DNA of 64,000 nucleotides from an uncultured Eubacteriales bacterium (GCA_902781945.1 CACZLE010000008.1:1-64000); one strand, 5' to 3'; shown: positions 33,754-43,063, counted from the first letter of the stretch. Notes: generated from the letters alone by a model not told the origin. A program made the numbers and translations.

Positions 33754-34886
33754 GCTTTTTCCTCCTCTTGTTCTATGATGTCCTGCATGGCCTGCTCCGT
33801 TACGCTGCAAAAATGCAGCCCTCGGGCCAGCACATATTCCTTCGTTCGCCGCATGCTGAGCAGCACGGCGGCGGTCAGATCCGTTTTTGCCAGCCGGCGC
33901 ATGTCGGCAAGGCCGGGATAATCCATGCGGTTCGGCTCGATGGCGTCGGCGATGAAGAGCACCTTGTCCAGGTCTGTCATGCCCTTTTTTCCGGTGGTAT
34001 GGCAGGCGATGGCGGAGAGCACGGCTTCGTTCCGGATACCCAGTTCTCGTTCGGCGATGGCGGCGGCCAGGGGACCGTGCAGCAGGTTGCCGTCCGCGGT
34101 GATCTCCTCCGGCAGATCCAGGCCGTATTCCCGGGTCAGGGCCTGCATGCGCTCCAGGGGCAGGGGCTTGGCCAGGTCGTGCAGCATGGCGGCCAGCGCG
34201 GCGGCCTGCATGCTGACGCCGTGGAGCGCCGCCAATTCCACCGCCGTGTCCCGCACCCCCAGGGTGTGCCGCAGCCGCTTGTCGCCCATGCCGTATTGCC
34301 GCAGTACGGGCACAAAATCCGGCTGATAGAGGCCGCGCAGGGCGATATAGCGGGCCACCTCCCGGGGAAGCAGCTCAGGCGCGTCATCCAAAGCGTGTAG
34401 CCTTTCGACCACATCTCCGCTGGACGCCTCCAAGGGCGGGCTGTCCAGCACCCGCAGCCGCAGCCCCGGCGCCTCCAGGGCGCTCTCGTATCCGGGCCGG
34501 GGACACACGTAAAAATCGCACAGGGAAAACAGCGTTTCCGCCTGGTACCAACGGGGCAGGCTTTGCAGCTTGTCCGCGCCCAGGATCCAGGTGATCCGGG
34601 CGTCGGGATAGCGTTCCATCAGCAGCCGTACCGTATCCACCGCGTAGCAGGTGGTATCCCGCAGCTCGATATCGCTGGCCTCCAGTCTCGGGTCGGCCTG
34701 AGCAGCCAGACGGCACATTTCCATCCGATCCTCCGGAGAAGCCACGGGCTGAGGCCGATGGGCGGGGGTCAGGCAAGGGGCCAGCAGCACCCGGTCCAGC
34801 CCCGCGTTCAGGGCGGCCAGGGCCGCGCGTATATGCCCCCAATGAATGGGGTCCATCATCCCGCCCAGCACGCCGATCTTCCGCAT
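33750..34886 (-). CDS. nadD: Fused nicotinate-nucleotide adenylyltransferase and YqeK-type HD hydrolase
   Basis: A 378-residue fusion. Residues 1-185 are NadD, the NaMN adenylyltransferase of NAD synthesis: LGGMMDPIHWGHIR (7-20; the usual Phe is Met), WILGADKLQSLPRWY and LEASSGDVVERL. Residues 190-378 are YqeK, an HD-domain Ap4A hydrolase: His207 (LRHTLGV), HD at 236-237 (MLHDLAK), HGPLAAAIA and HTTGKKGMTDLDKVLFIADAIEPN. In most Firmicutes these are two adjacent genes. The frame is continuous with no in-frame start between domains of note. Confidence 0.93.
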   Translation of the reverse strand: MRKIGVLGGMMDPIHWGHIRAALAALNAGLDRVLLAPCLTPAHRPQPVASPEDRMEMCRLAAQADPRLEASDIELRDTTCYAVDTVRLLMERYPDARITWILGADKLQSLPRWYQAETLFSLCDFYVCPRPGYESALEAPGLRLRVLDSPPLEASSGDVVERLHALDDAPELLPREVARYIALRGLYQPDFVPVLRQYGMGDKRLRHTLGVRDTAVELAALHGVSMQAAALAAMLHDLAKPLPLERMQALTREYGLDLPEEITADGNLLHGPLAAAIAERELGIRNEAVLSAIACHTTGKKGMTDLDKVLFIADAIEPNRMDYPGLADMRRLAKTDLTAAVLLSMRRTKEYVLARGLHFCSVTEQAMQDIIEQEEEKA

Positions 34887-34915
34887 CCTCTGCCTCCATA
34901 TATCCTGTCACTCAT

Positions 34916-34944
34916 AGTATAACGCATTTTGGAGAAAAATACAA
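34916..34944 (-). promoter_or_regulatory. Promoter of the nadD-rsfS group
   Basis: Minus strand TTGTAT (34939-34944), 17 nt, TATACT (34916-34921). Confidence 0.6.
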
Positions 34945-34963
34945 ATGGAAAGGGGACGTTTTG

Positions 34964-35806
34964 ATGCAGGAATACCTCCAAAAAACACAATTCGGCGCGC
35001 TGATGGACGAGGCAGGGGTCTATCTGCTGCTGCTGACGGCCAGCCTGGGGGGCTTCACGCTGCTGTGGGGGCTGCGGCCCATGGCGCTGCTGGCGGGGCT
35101 GGCGGCCTTTACGCTGATGGTGCTCTTGCGCGCCCGCACCCGGGAAAAGCGCCTGCTGCGCCGGGAGGAGCGCCTGCGGGGCCGAATCGGCGGGGAAATT
35201 TGCCTGGAGGAATGGACGGTGTGTCCGTCAGTCCGCGCCCACTATGAGGTGGCCCTGCTGCTGCGGGGCGTGCTGCCCATCTCCCTGGTGCGGGTCCATG
35301 CGGAAGGGGCGCTGTGCCGCCGTTCGGACACCGGCCAGCGGGTGCTGATCGTCTGCGCCCAACTGCACCGGGAGGAAAAGGTCAGCGCAAAGGAGGTGGC
35401 GGCGCTGCAGCGCTTTTGCGTGGGCGTGGGAGCGGAATGCGCCTATCTCTGCGGGGCCGGTGGAGTGACGGATGCCGCCCGGGAGCAGGCCCATCTGATG
35501 CCCCGGGTGCAGTATGTGTCCCGCGCGCGCATGATCGCCCTGGCCGGGGGCGCCCATCCCGCCACGGACCGGCAGCTGGTGGCCCTGGGTCGCCGCTACC
35601 GCAGCATCCACAGCCCCCGGGGCCTGCGTTCCCGGGCCTTCGATCCCCGGCGGGCGGAAAAGTATCTGCTCTACGGCCTGCTGCTTCTGGGCCTGTATAT
35701 CCTCACGGGCCTGGCCTATTATTCCATACCCGGCCTCGTATGTCTGGCCCTCATGACCCTGTGCCGCATCAGCGCCGCGCATCGGCAAAATTCGCCTTTG
35801 GAATAG
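34964..35806 (+). CDS. Membrane protein with possible Mrr-like restriction-endonuclease-fold domain
   Basis: A 280-residue protein. Two membrane segments near 18-55 precede a soluble domain with the order VLIVCAQLHREEKVSAKEVAALQRF, then ECAYLCGAGGVTDAAREQA. This resembles the core of Mrr/RE-like domains (strand-Q/C-K, helix, then a GAxxGIxVTxxGFTxxA strand), but the key Asp and Lys are not obvious, so the domain may be inactive. A third and fourth membrane segment lie near 230-268. ATG at 34964 with AGGGGA upstream. Family not certain. Confidence 0.6.
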   Translation: MQEYLQKTQFGALMDEAGVYLLLLTASLGGFTLLWGLRPMALLAGLAAFTLMVLLRARTREKRLLRREERLRGRIGGEICLEEWTVCPSVRAHYEVALLLRGVLPISLVRVHAEGALCRRSDTGQRVLIVCAQLHREEKVSAKEVAALQRFCVGVGAECAYLCGAGGVTDAAREQAHLMPRVQYVSRARMIALAGGAHPATDRQLVALGRRYRSIHSPRGLRSRAFDPRRAEKYLLYGLLLLGLYILTGLAYYSIPGLVCLALMTLCRISAAHRQNSPLE

Positions 35807-35808
35807 CA

Positions 35809-35837
35809 TTGCCAAAAAGCCCGTTCTGGGGTAAAAT
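35809..35837 (+). promoter_or_regulatory. Promoter of the DHH-phosphoesterase group
   Basis: TTGCCA (35809-35814), 17-nt spacer, TAAAAT (35832-35837), immediately after the previous gene. Confidence 0.55.
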
Positions 35838-35869
35838 AAAGCGATACTGTCGTGAAATGAGGAATTGCC

Positions 35870-36814
35870 ATGTTTGAGCGGATTTTGCAGGCCATTCGGG
35901 AGCATCAGACCATCATTCTGCATCGCCACCGCAGCCCGGACGGCGACGCCCTGGGCAGCCAGATCGGCATGAAGCACATCATCCTGGAAAACTGGCCGGA
36001 CAAGCGCGTCTATATGGTGGGCGATCCCGCGGGGCGCTACGCCTTCATGCGGGATTCCGTCATGGATGAGGTGCCGGACAGCGCCTACGCGGACGCCCTG
36101 GCCATCGTGCTGGATACCTCCGCCAAGGCCCTGATCAGCGATGACCGCTATCCCATGGCCCATGAAACCGCCCGCATTGATCACCATATTTTTGTGGAGC
36201 GGATCGCGGAGCACGAGGTGACCGATACCGGCTATGAAAGCTGCTGCGGGCTGGTGACCCAGTTCGCGGTGGAAAGCGGCCTGCGGGTGTCCCAACTGGC
36301 AGCGGAGAGCCTGTTTACCGGCATGGTGACGGACAGCGGGCGCTTCCGCTATGACGCCACCACGGCCCAGACCTTCCGTCTGGCGGCCTTTTTGATGCAG
36401 CAGCCCATCGACACCAACGCCCTCTATCGCAATCTTTACGCCAGCGACCTGAGCCAGGTGAAACTCAAGGCCCATTTTGTGGACAAGATCCAGTTGACCC
36501 CCCACGGCGCGGCCTATATCTATACCACCCTGGAGGAAATGAAAGCGCTGAATGCCGATACCTTCACCATTTCCCGGGGCATGGTGGGGGTGATGGCGGA
36601 TATCAAGGGCGTGGATATCTGGGTCAATTTCACCGAGACCCCCGAGGGCGTGGCCTGCGAATTGCGCTCGGGCGAGCAGAATATCAACCCCATCGCCGTC
36701 AAATACGGCGGCGGCGGCCATGCCAAGGCCAGCGGGGCCACGGTGCCCGATCGGGAAACCGCCCTGCGCATGCTGGCGGATCTGGATGAAATGGCGGGTG
36801 CGGCCCATGCGTGA
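35870..36814 (+). CDS. DHH-family phosphoesterase (NrnA-like), copy 1
   Basis: A 314-residue DHH/DHHA1 enzyme. HRSPDGDALGSQ (motif I), VLDTSAK (motif II), RIDHHIF (DHH, motif III), TDSGRFRY (motif IV) and the DHHA1 end GGGGHAKASG are intact. Relatives degrade nanoRNA, pAp or c-di-AMP products. It overlaps by 8 nt with a second DHH gene, its paralogue. Confidence 0.92.
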   Translation: MFERILQAIREHQTIILHRHRSPDGDALGSQIGMKHIILENWPDKRVYMVGDPAGRYAFMRDSVMDEVPDSAYADALAIVLDTSAKALISDDRYPMAHETARIDHHIFVERIAEHEVTDTGYESCCGLVTQFAVESGLRVSQLAAESLFTGMVTDSGRFRYDATTAQTFRLAAFLMQQPIDTNALYRNLYASDLSQVKLKAHFVDKIQLTPHGAAYIYTTLEEMKALNADTFTISRGMVGVMADIKGVDIWVNFTETPEGVACELRSGEQNINPIAVKYGGGGHAKASGATVPDRETALRMLADLDEMAGAAHA

Positions 36815-37793
36815 GGACATCAAGCGGCAGATCTTGGACAAGATCAGGGCTTACGATACGGTGATGCTCTTTCGTCACAAGCGCATGGACGGCGACTGCG
36901 TGGGGGCCACCAAGGGCATGAAGGGCATATTGAAATGCACCTGGCCGGAAAAGCGGGTGCTGCTCATCGACGGACAAAAGAGCGATTTTCTGGCCTTCGC
37001 CGGGCCGGACGATGAAGACGTGCCCGATGAGATCTATGCCGACGCACTGGCCATCGTCATCGATACCGGGGACCAGGAGCGTATTTCCAATCAAAAATAT
37101 AAGCGCTGCAAAGAGATCGTCAAGATCGATCACCATATCCCGGTGGATCAGTACGGCAGCATCAACTGGGTGGAGGAGGAGCGCTCCTCCGCCTGCGAGA
37201 TGATCGCGGACTTCTACCGCACCTTCCGGGATGAGCTGCGCATCGATCAGGCGGCGGCCACCCACCTCTATATGGGCATGGTGACGGACAGCGGACGCTT
37301 CCGCTTTGAGGGCGTCAACGGCGATACCCTGCGCCTGGCAGGGCTGATGCTGGATCAGGGCGTGGACCTGGAACCGCTTTACGCCAATCTGTACCTCGAG
37401 GATTACGAAGCCCTGGCCTTCAAGGCCTATGTGTACGAGCACGTGCAGCGCACGGAGCACGGCGTAGCCTATCTGTATGTGGATCGGGAGATGCAGCGGA
37501 AATTCGGCCTCACCTTTGAGGCTGCGGGCAACACCATTTCCTACCTGGAGACCATCAAGGGATGCCTGTGCTGGCTGGCTTTCATCGAGCCGGAGGAGGG
37601 CAACCCCGATATCCGCGTCCGCCTGCGCAGCCGCTTCCTGCCCACGGTGAGCCTGGCCAAAGCCCATCACGGCGGCGGCCACGCCATGGCCAGCGGGGCC
37701 ACGGTGTACAGCCGGGAGGAGGCGGAGCAATTGATCGCCGAGGCCGATGCCCTGGTGAAGGAATACAAAGAAACCCATACGGGCTGGATGTAA
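36807..37793 (+). CDS. DHH-family phosphoesterase (NrnA-like), copy 2
   Basis: A 328-residue paralogue of the preceding gene: RHKRMDGDCVGATKG, VIDTGDQ, KIDHHIP, TDSGRFRF and HGGGHAMASG. Motif I here has R-M-D-G-D-C-V-G, so it keeps the metal Asp residues. Start is the ATG within the previous gene's tail. The pair may split substrates (for example nanoRNA versus cyclic-dinucleotide breakdown). Confidence 0.9.
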   Translation: MREDIKRQILDKIRAYDTVMLFRHKRMDGDCVGATKGMKGILKCTWPEKRVLLIDGQKSDFLAFAGPDDEDVPDEIYADALAIVIDTGDQERISNQKYKRCKEIVKIDHHIPVDQYGSINWVEEERSSACEMIADFYRTFRDELRIDQAAATHLYMGMVTDSGRFRFEGVNGDTLRLAGLMLDQGVDLEPLYANLYLEDYEALAFKAYVYEHVQRTEHGVAYLYVDREMQRKFGLTFEAAGNTISYLETIKGCLCWLAFIEPEEGNPDIRVRLRSRFLPTVSLAKAHHGGGHAMASGATVYSREEAEQLIAEADALVKEYKETHTGWM

Positions 37794-37809
37794 CGAAAGG
37801 AGAAAGCCG

Positions 37810-38472
37810 ATGGAAAAGCAAATGATGGAAGTGTTCATGGAGCGGATGCAGCAGGAAAAAATGCGGAAGCTCAACAATTACCGGCAGCAGAACGCCTATA
37901 TCCAGAAGGGAAAGACGCTGTTCACCGGCTCTTCTCTGATGGAGAATTTTCCCATCACCGAATATTGTCTGAACGAGGGCCTGCCCGTGGCCTACAACCG
38001 GGGCATCGGCGGCTATACCACCGATGAATTCCTGGAATCCATCGACGCGATGCTGCTGGACCCGCAGCCTGCCAAGCTCTTTATCAATATCGGCACCAAC
38101 GATCTGCGCGCCCTGCCAAACGGCGAGGATTGGTTCTGCCATCTGTCTGCCAACTACCGCAGAATCTGCGAGATCATCCGGGAAAAGCTGCCGGACACCA
38201 TGATTTATATGATGGCCTATTATCCGGTCAATACGGCGGCTCTGGCCGCTCAGGGCTATCCCGGGCCCATGGTGCGCACCAATGAGAACATCGCCCGGGC
38301 CAACCGCATGGTGGAGGGCCTGGCGGCGGAATACGGCTTCCATTATATCGATGTCAACGACGGCCTGAAGGACGAAAAGGGTGAGCTGAAAGCCGAGCAC
38401 ACCCAGGATGGCATCCATTTTGACGCAGCGGGCTATCGCACGGTGTTTGATCGGCTGCGGCAGTATCTGTAA
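37810..38472 (+). CDS. SGNH/GDSL-type esterase
   Basis: A 220-residue cytoplasmic hydrolase (no signal peptide). FTGSSLMENF is the nucleophile block (Ser after GS), GIGGYTTDEF block II, NIGTNDL block III and DGIHFDAAGY with the catalytic Asp/His in block V. Substrate unknown; could be an acyl ester or sugar acetyl. RBS AAAGGAG. Confidence 0.85.
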   Translation: MEKQMMEVFMERMQQEKMRKLNNYRQQNAYIQKGKTLFTGSSLMENFPITEYCLNEGLPVAYNRGIGGYTTDEFLESIDAMLLDPQPAKLFINIGTNDLRALPNGEDWFCHLSANYRRICEIIREKLPDTMIYMMAYYPVNTAALAAQGYPGPMVRTNENIARANRMVEGLAAEYGFHYIDVNDGLKDEKGELKAEHTQDGIHFDAAGYRTVFDRLRQYL

Positions 38473-38485
38473 GCGAGGGTCGGCC

Positions 38486-39406
38486 ATGGAACTGGTAATG
38501 ATCCTTGTCCGCCAAATCCTCCAGATGTTTCTGCTCTCCGGCCTGGGCTATGCCCTGTTCAAGGGCAAAAAGATCACCGGGGAGGGCAGCCGGGCCCTGG
38601 GCAATATCCTCATCTATCTGGCGCTGCCCGCCGTGATCATCAGCGGCTTTCAGGTGGAGCGCACCCGGGAGCATATCTTGGGTATGCTTTACAGCGGCGC
38701 GGCAGCCGCGGCGCTGCTGCTCCTGTCCATCCTCATCGCCCGGCTGTTCTTCAAAAAGGACGCTGCCGCGGCCTTTGCGGGGGCTTTTTCCAATCCCGGC
38801 TTTTTCGGCATCCCGCTGATCGTGGCCTCCGTGGGCCAGGGGGCGGTGTTCTATGTGGCCTGCTTCATCGCCTTCCTCAACATCGGCCAATGGACCTACG
38901 GCGTGTCCATCCTCACGGGCCAGCCCATCCGGCAAGGCCTGAGCCTCAAAAAGCTGATCAAAGCGCCCTTTGTCATCGCCATCCTCGTTGGTCTTTTCCT
39001 GTTTTTCACGCAGATCAAATTGCCCCGGGTGGTCAGCGGTTGCCTGAGCTCCGTGGCTGCCCTCAATACCCCGCTGGCCATGTTCACCGTGGGCATCTAT
39101 CTGGCCCAGACGGATATCCCGGGCATGCTGCGGCGCAAATCCCTCTATCAGATTTCCGCCATTCGCCTGGTGCTGATCCCTGCGGTGTCCCTGGTGCTGC
39201 TCGCGCTGCTGCCCGGAGCGGCGCGGGAGATGAAAATGGCCCTGCTGCTGGCCGCCGCCTGCCCCGTGGGCTCCAATGTGGCGGTCTATGCCCAGCTCCA
39301 CGGCAAGGATTATCCCTATGCCGTGGAAACGGTGGTGATCTCCACCCTGTTTTCCCTCCTGACCATGCCGCTGCTGGTGTGGGTCTTTACGCTGATTGGG
39401 GGATAA
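38486..39406 (+). CDS. AEC-family (auxin efflux carrier type) permease
   Basis: A 306-residue permease with about ten membrane segments. LSGLGYALFKGKKITGEGSRALGNILIYLALPAVIISGF and GAFSNPGFFGIPLI are hallmarks, and the C-terminal half repeats the fold (APFVIAILVGL ... LNTPLAMFTVGIYLA). Bacterial members export malate, malonate or other organic acids. Start ATG 38486; weak GAGG upstream. Follows the SGNH gene by 13 nt. Confidence 0.85.
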   Translation: MELVMILVRQILQMFLLSGLGYALFKGKKITGEGSRALGNILIYLALPAVIISGFQVERTREHILGMLYSGAAAAALLLLSILIARLFFKKDAAAAFAGAFSNPGFFGIPLIVASVGQGAVFYVACFIAFLNIGQWTYGVSILTGQPIRQGLSLKKLIKAPFVIAILVGLFLFFTQIKLPRVVSGCLSSVAALNTPLAMFTVGIYLAQTDIPGMLRRKSLYQISAIRLVLIPAVSLVLLALLPGAAREMKMALLLAAACPVGSNVAVYAQLHGKDYPYAVETVVISTLFSLLTMPLLVWVFTLIGG

Positions 39407-39415
39407 AGGACAAAC

Positions 39416-39445
39416 AAAAAAGATCCTGCTGACAGGATCTTTTTT
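39416..39445. terminator. Bidirectional terminator
   Basis: A6, AGATCCTG/CAGGATCT stem, T6: ends both the AEC gene and the liv operon. Confidence 0.92.
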
Positions 39446-39453
39446 CATGCTTT

Positions 39454-40182
39454 TTACGACCCCAGGTACGCTCTCTGCACGGCCTCGTTATGCAGCAGCT
39501 CCTCCGCGGGGCCCTGCAAGGTGATATTGCCGGTTTCCATCACGTAGGCTCGGTCCGCCACCTGCAGGGCCATCTGAGCGTTCTGCTCCACCAGCAATAT
39601 GGTGGTGCCCGCCTGGTGCAATTCCTTGATGATGCTGAAAATCTGCTCCACCAGGATGGGGGCCAGGCCCATGCTGGGCTCGTCCAGCATCATCAGCTTG
39701 GGCTTGCTCATCAGGGCGCGGGCCATGGCCAGCATCTGCTGCTCGCCGCCGCTGAGGGTGCCCGCGATCTGCTTTTCGCGCTCCTTCAAACGGGGGAAGC
39801 GCTTGAAAACGTCCTCCAGGGAACCGGCGATCTCCGTGGCCGGGCGGGTGTAGCTGCCCATTTCCAGGTTTTCCCGCACGGTCATCTGCTGAAAGATGCG
39901 GCGGCCCTCGGGGCACAGACTCAGGCCCTTGGGCACCACTTTGGACGCGCCCAGACCGCTGATGATTTCGCCGTTCAGGGCCACGGTGCCCTGGCGGGGC
40001 TTCAAGAGTCCCGCGATGGTGTTCAGCGTGGTGCTCTTGCCCGCGCCGTTGGCGCCGATCAGGGTGACGATCTCGTTTTCGTATACCTCCAGGGTAATGC
40101 CCTTGATGGCGTGGATCGCTCCGTAATATACGTGCAGGTCATGTGCTTTCAGCAGGGGCAGGGCTTTCTTCTGTGTTTCCAT
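39454..40182 (-). CDS. livF: Branched-chain amino acid ABC transporter ATPase LivF
   Basis: A 242-residue ATPase. Walker A GANGAGKSTT, signature LSGGEQQM and MLDEPSMGLAP mark the LivF type. A GTG one codon upstream is an alternative start that would overlap livG by 4 nt; the RBS GGAGG fits either. Last gene of the liv operon. Confidence 0.93.
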   Translation of the reverse strand: METQKKALPLLKAHDLHVYYGAIHAIKGITLEVYENEIVTLIGANGAGKSTTLNTIAGLLKPRQGTVALNGEIISGLGASKVVPKGLSLCPEGRRIFQQMTVRENLEMGSYTRPATEIAGSLEDVFKRFPRLKEREKQIAGTLSGGEQQMLAMARALMSKPKLMMLDEPSMGLAPILVEQIFSIIKELHQAGTTILLVEQNAQMALQVADRAYVMETGNITLQGPAEELLHNEAVQRAYLGS

Positions 40183-41042
40183 CACGCCTGCGCCTCCTTC
40201 TTTTTACCCAGATAGGCCTCGATGACTACGGGGTTGGCCTGGATTTCGTCCGCCGTGCCCTTGGCGATGACCTTGCCGAAGTTCAGTACGCAGATGCCCT
40301 CGCACACGCCCATGACCAGGCTCATATCGTGCTCGATCAGCAGGATGGCGATCTGGAACTGGTCGCGGATCTTGGCGATGTTTTCCATCAATTCTTCGGT
40401 TTCATGGGGATTCATGCCCGCGGCGGGCTCGTCCAGCAGCAAAAGGCTGGGATTGGTGGCCAGGGCGCGCACGATCTCCAGCCGCCGCTGCACACCGTAG
40501 GGCAGGGAACCGGCGGTTTCGTCGGCCAGCTTTTCCATATCGAAAATGTGCAGCAGATCCAGCGCCTTTTCGTGCTGGCGCTTTTCCTGCTTCCAGTAGC
40601 GGGGCAGGCGCAGGATGCCGGTGACCATATCGTATTTGATCTGGTTATGCAGGCCGATGCGCACATTTTCCTCCACCGTCATCTGGTCAAACAGGCGGAT
40701 GTTCTGGAAGGTGCGGGCGATGCCCAGCTTGCTGGCCTGCACGATGCTCAGTCCCTTGGTGTCGTGGCCGTTGATCAGCACCGCGCCCATGGTGGGCTCG
40801 TACACCTTGGTGATCAGGTTGAATACCGTGGTCTTGCCCGCGCCGTTGGGGCCGATGAGCCCGGCGATCTCGGTGCGGCCGATGGTCAGGTTAAAATCAT
40901 CCACGGCTTTCAGACCGCCAAACTCGATGCCCAGATGCCGGGCTTCCAGCACGGGGGCTTTGTTGATATCGCGCTCCGGCACGATGGCGTCGGATTGCAG
41001 GGGCACCATCTTCACGTTGGCGCGGCGTTTCACCTGGCTCAT
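40182..41042 (-). CDS. livG: Branched-chain amino acid ABC transporter ATPase LivG
   Basis: A 286-residue ATPase. It has a 30-residue N-terminal extension before LEARHLGIEFGG, then Walker A GPNGAGKTTVF, LPYGVQRRLEI signature, LLLDEPAAGMNPHET. The C-terminal GICVLNFGKVIAKGTADEIQ is typical LivG. Overlaps livM by 4 nt. Confidence 0.93.
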   Translation of the reverse strand: MSQVKRRANVKMVPLQSDAIVPERDINKAPVLEARHLGIEFGGLKAVDDFNLTIGRTEIAGLIGPNGAGKTTVFNLITKVYEPTMGAVLINGHDTKGLSIVQASKLGIARTFQNIRLFDQMTVEENVRIGLHNQIKYDMVTGILRLPRYWKQEKRQHEKALDLLHIFDMEKLADETAGSLPYGVQRRLEIVRALATNPSLLLLDEPAAGMNPHETEELMENIAKIRDQFQIAILLIEHDMSLVMGVCEGICVLNFGKVIAKGTADEIQANPVVIEAYLGKKKEAQA

Positions 41043-42109
41043 GCGATGTCACCTCCCTGTTTCTTTCCGCGCAGCGTGCGCTTGAGGGGCGCGATGGCGC
41101 TGTTCATCACCGAGCGGATCAGCGGGTTGTTGGTAAAGATCATCACCAGGATCAGCACCACCGCGTACACCAGCATGCGGTAATCGCTGAAAGCGCGCAG
41201 CATCTCGGGCAGCACGGTCAAAAGCGTCGCGCTGATCACGGAGCCCAGCACGTTGCCCAGGCCGCCCAGCACCACGAACACCAGGACGTTGATGGACTGG
41301 TTGAAGGTGAACTGGGTGGGGACCACGGTGCTGCTGTTCAGGCCGTACAGCGCCCCCGCCATGCCTGCCAGGGCCGCGGCGGTGACAAAGGCCATCATCT
41401 TGTATTTGGTCACGGGCACGCCCATGGATTCAGCGGCGATGCGGTTATCGCGGGTGGCCTTGATGGCCCGGCCCGCCCGGCTGTTCACCAGGTTCAATAC
41501 CACCAGCAGGGTGATCATGATCAGCACAAACCCCGCCGTAAAGGTGGAAACAGGCTTGATCTTCACCGCGCCCTTGGCGCCGTCCACCAGCATGGTCACG
41601 CCCTCCGGCATTTTTTTATTCAGGAAGGAGAACGCCAGCCTGCCGTCGGCCACGCCCACATAGAGCACGTTGACCAGGTTGCGGATGATCTCGCCGAAGG
41701 CCAGCGTCACGATGGCCAGATAGTCGCCCCGCAGCCGCAGCACGGGAATGCCGATCAGCGCGCCCATGACGCCCGCCATGATGCCGCCGGCTACGATGGC
41801 CAGCACCAGTCGCAATGTGGTGTTTTCAATGGCGCAGGCGTTCAGCAGCCAGCCGCTGACCACGGCCCCGGTATACGCGCCGACGCTCATGAAGCCCGCG
41901 TGGCCCAGACTCAGTTCGCCGCTGATGCCGATGACCAGGTTGAGGGACACGGCCATCACCACCCAGCAGCAGATGGGCACCAGCTGGCCCTTGAGGGAGC
42001 GGGTGATGGACTTGTTGGCAATCATGGATTGCAGCAGGATAAAGGCCCCGATCACCAGGACGAAGGTGACGATGTTGTAGATCAGGCGGTTGCGCTTTGC
42101 TCTTGTCAT
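41039..42109 (-). CDS. livM: Branched-chain amino acid permease LivM
   Basis: A 356-residue membrane permease with about nine segments. SLNLVIGISGELSLGHAGFMSVGAYTGA is the LivM hallmark, and RAIKATRDNRIAAESMGVPVTKYK the cytoplasmic coupling loop. ATG at 42109 is preferred because GAGGTG lies 6 nt upstream; a GTG upstream in frame is covered by that site. Confidence 0.92.
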   Translation of the reverse strand: MTRAKRNRLIYNIVTFVLVIGAFILLQSMIANKSITRSLKGQLVPICCWVVMAVSLNLVIGISGELSLGHAGFMSVGAYTGAVVSGWLLNACAIENTTLRLVLAIVAGGIMAGVMGALIGIPVLRLRGDYLAIVTLAFGEIIRNLVNVLYVGVADGRLAFSFLNKKMPEGVTMLVDGAKGAVKIKPVSTFTAGFVLIMITLLVVLNLVNSRAGRAIKATRDNRIAAESMGVPVTKYKMMAFVTAAALAGMAGALYGLNSSTVVPTQFTFNQSINVLVFVVLGGLGNVLGSVISATLLTVLPEMLRAFSDYRMLVYAVVLILVMIFTNNPLIRSVMNSAIAPLKRTLRGKKQGGDIA

Positions 42110-42119
42110 GCCCGTCACC

Positions 42120-42998
42120 TCACACTTTCTCCCGCACGGGCTTGCCTAAAAGGCCCGTGGGCTTCACCAGCAGCACCACGATCAATACGGCGAACACGAT
42201 GGCGTCGCCCAGTTCGGTGCTGATATAGGCCTTGCCGAAGATCTCGATGACCCCCAGCAGCACGCCGCCGATCATGGCCCCGGGAATGGAGCCGATGCCG
42301 CCGAAAACAGCCGCCGTGAAGGCCTTGATGCCCGGCATGGAGCCGGTGGTGGGCTGCAAAATGGGGTAGGAGGAGCACAGCAGCACGCCCGCGATGGCCG
42401 CCAGGGCGGAGCCGATGGCGAAGGTCATGGAGATGGTGCGGTTCACGTTGATGCCCATCAGTTCCGCCGCGCCGCGGTCCTCGCTGACGCAGCGCATGGC
42501 CTTGCCCATCTTGGTCTTGGCGGTGAACAGGGTCAGCGCCACCATGATGACGATGTTGGCCAGGATGGTCCAGATGGTGGCGGAGGAGATGTTCAATTGG
42601 CCGATGCGGATGGACGCGCCGTTGATGAACGTGCGGGGGAAGGACTTGGGATTCGCGCCCCAGATCATCAGCGCGATGTTCTGCAGCAGGTAGCTCATGC
42701 CGATGGCGGTGATCAGCACGGCCAGGCTGGTGGCCTGGCGCAGGGGACGGTAGGCCAGCCCTTCGATGGTGACGCCCAGCAGCGTGCACACTGCCATGGC
42801 GGCCAATATGGCGATCACCGGCGGCAGCCCCCAGTATTGCAGGCCGCAGAAGGCGATGTACGCGCCGATCATGATCACGTCGCCATGGGCGAAGTTCAGC
42901 ATCTTGGCGATGCCGTACACCATGGTGTAGCCCAGGGCGATAATGGCGTAAATGCTGCCCAGGCTCAGCCCGTTGATCAGGTTATCGAGAAAAATCAT
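42120..42998 (-). CDS. livH: Branched-chain amino acid permease LivH
   Basis: A 292-residue permease: NLINGLSLGSIYAIIALGYTMVYGIAKMLNFAHGD is diagnostic, with the EDRGAAELMGINVNRTIS coupling loop. Eight or nine membrane segments. RBS CAGGAGAG. Separated from livJ by a hairpin with a T-tract (43031-43063). Confidence 0.94.
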   Translation of the reverse strand: MIFLDNLINGLSLGSIYAIIALGYTMVYGIAKMLNFAHGDVIMIGAYIAFCGLQYWGLPPVIAILAAMAVCTLLGVTIEGLAYRPLRQATSLAVLITAIGMSYLLQNIALMIWGANPKSFPRTFINGASIRIGQLNISSATIWTILANIVIMVALTLFTAKTKMGKAMRCVSEDRGAAELMGINVNRTISMTFAIGSALAAIAGVLLCSSYPILQPTTGSMPGIKAFTAAVFGGIGSIPGAMIGGVLLGVIEIFGKAYISTELGDAIVFAVLIVVLLVKPTGLLGKPVREKV

Positions 42999-43031
42999 GT
43001 CGCTCTCTCCTGTGCTTTAATAAACGAAAAG

Positions 43032-43063
43032 GCGGGACTGGCCCCAAAGACAGGCCAGCCCGC
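43032..43063 (-). terminator. Intercistronic hairpin between livJ and livH
   Basis: Stem GCGGG-CTGGCC/GGCCAG-CCCGC with a bulged A, then CTTTT on the minus strand. It probably stops part of the transcription so that LivJ is made in excess. Confidence 0.75.
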
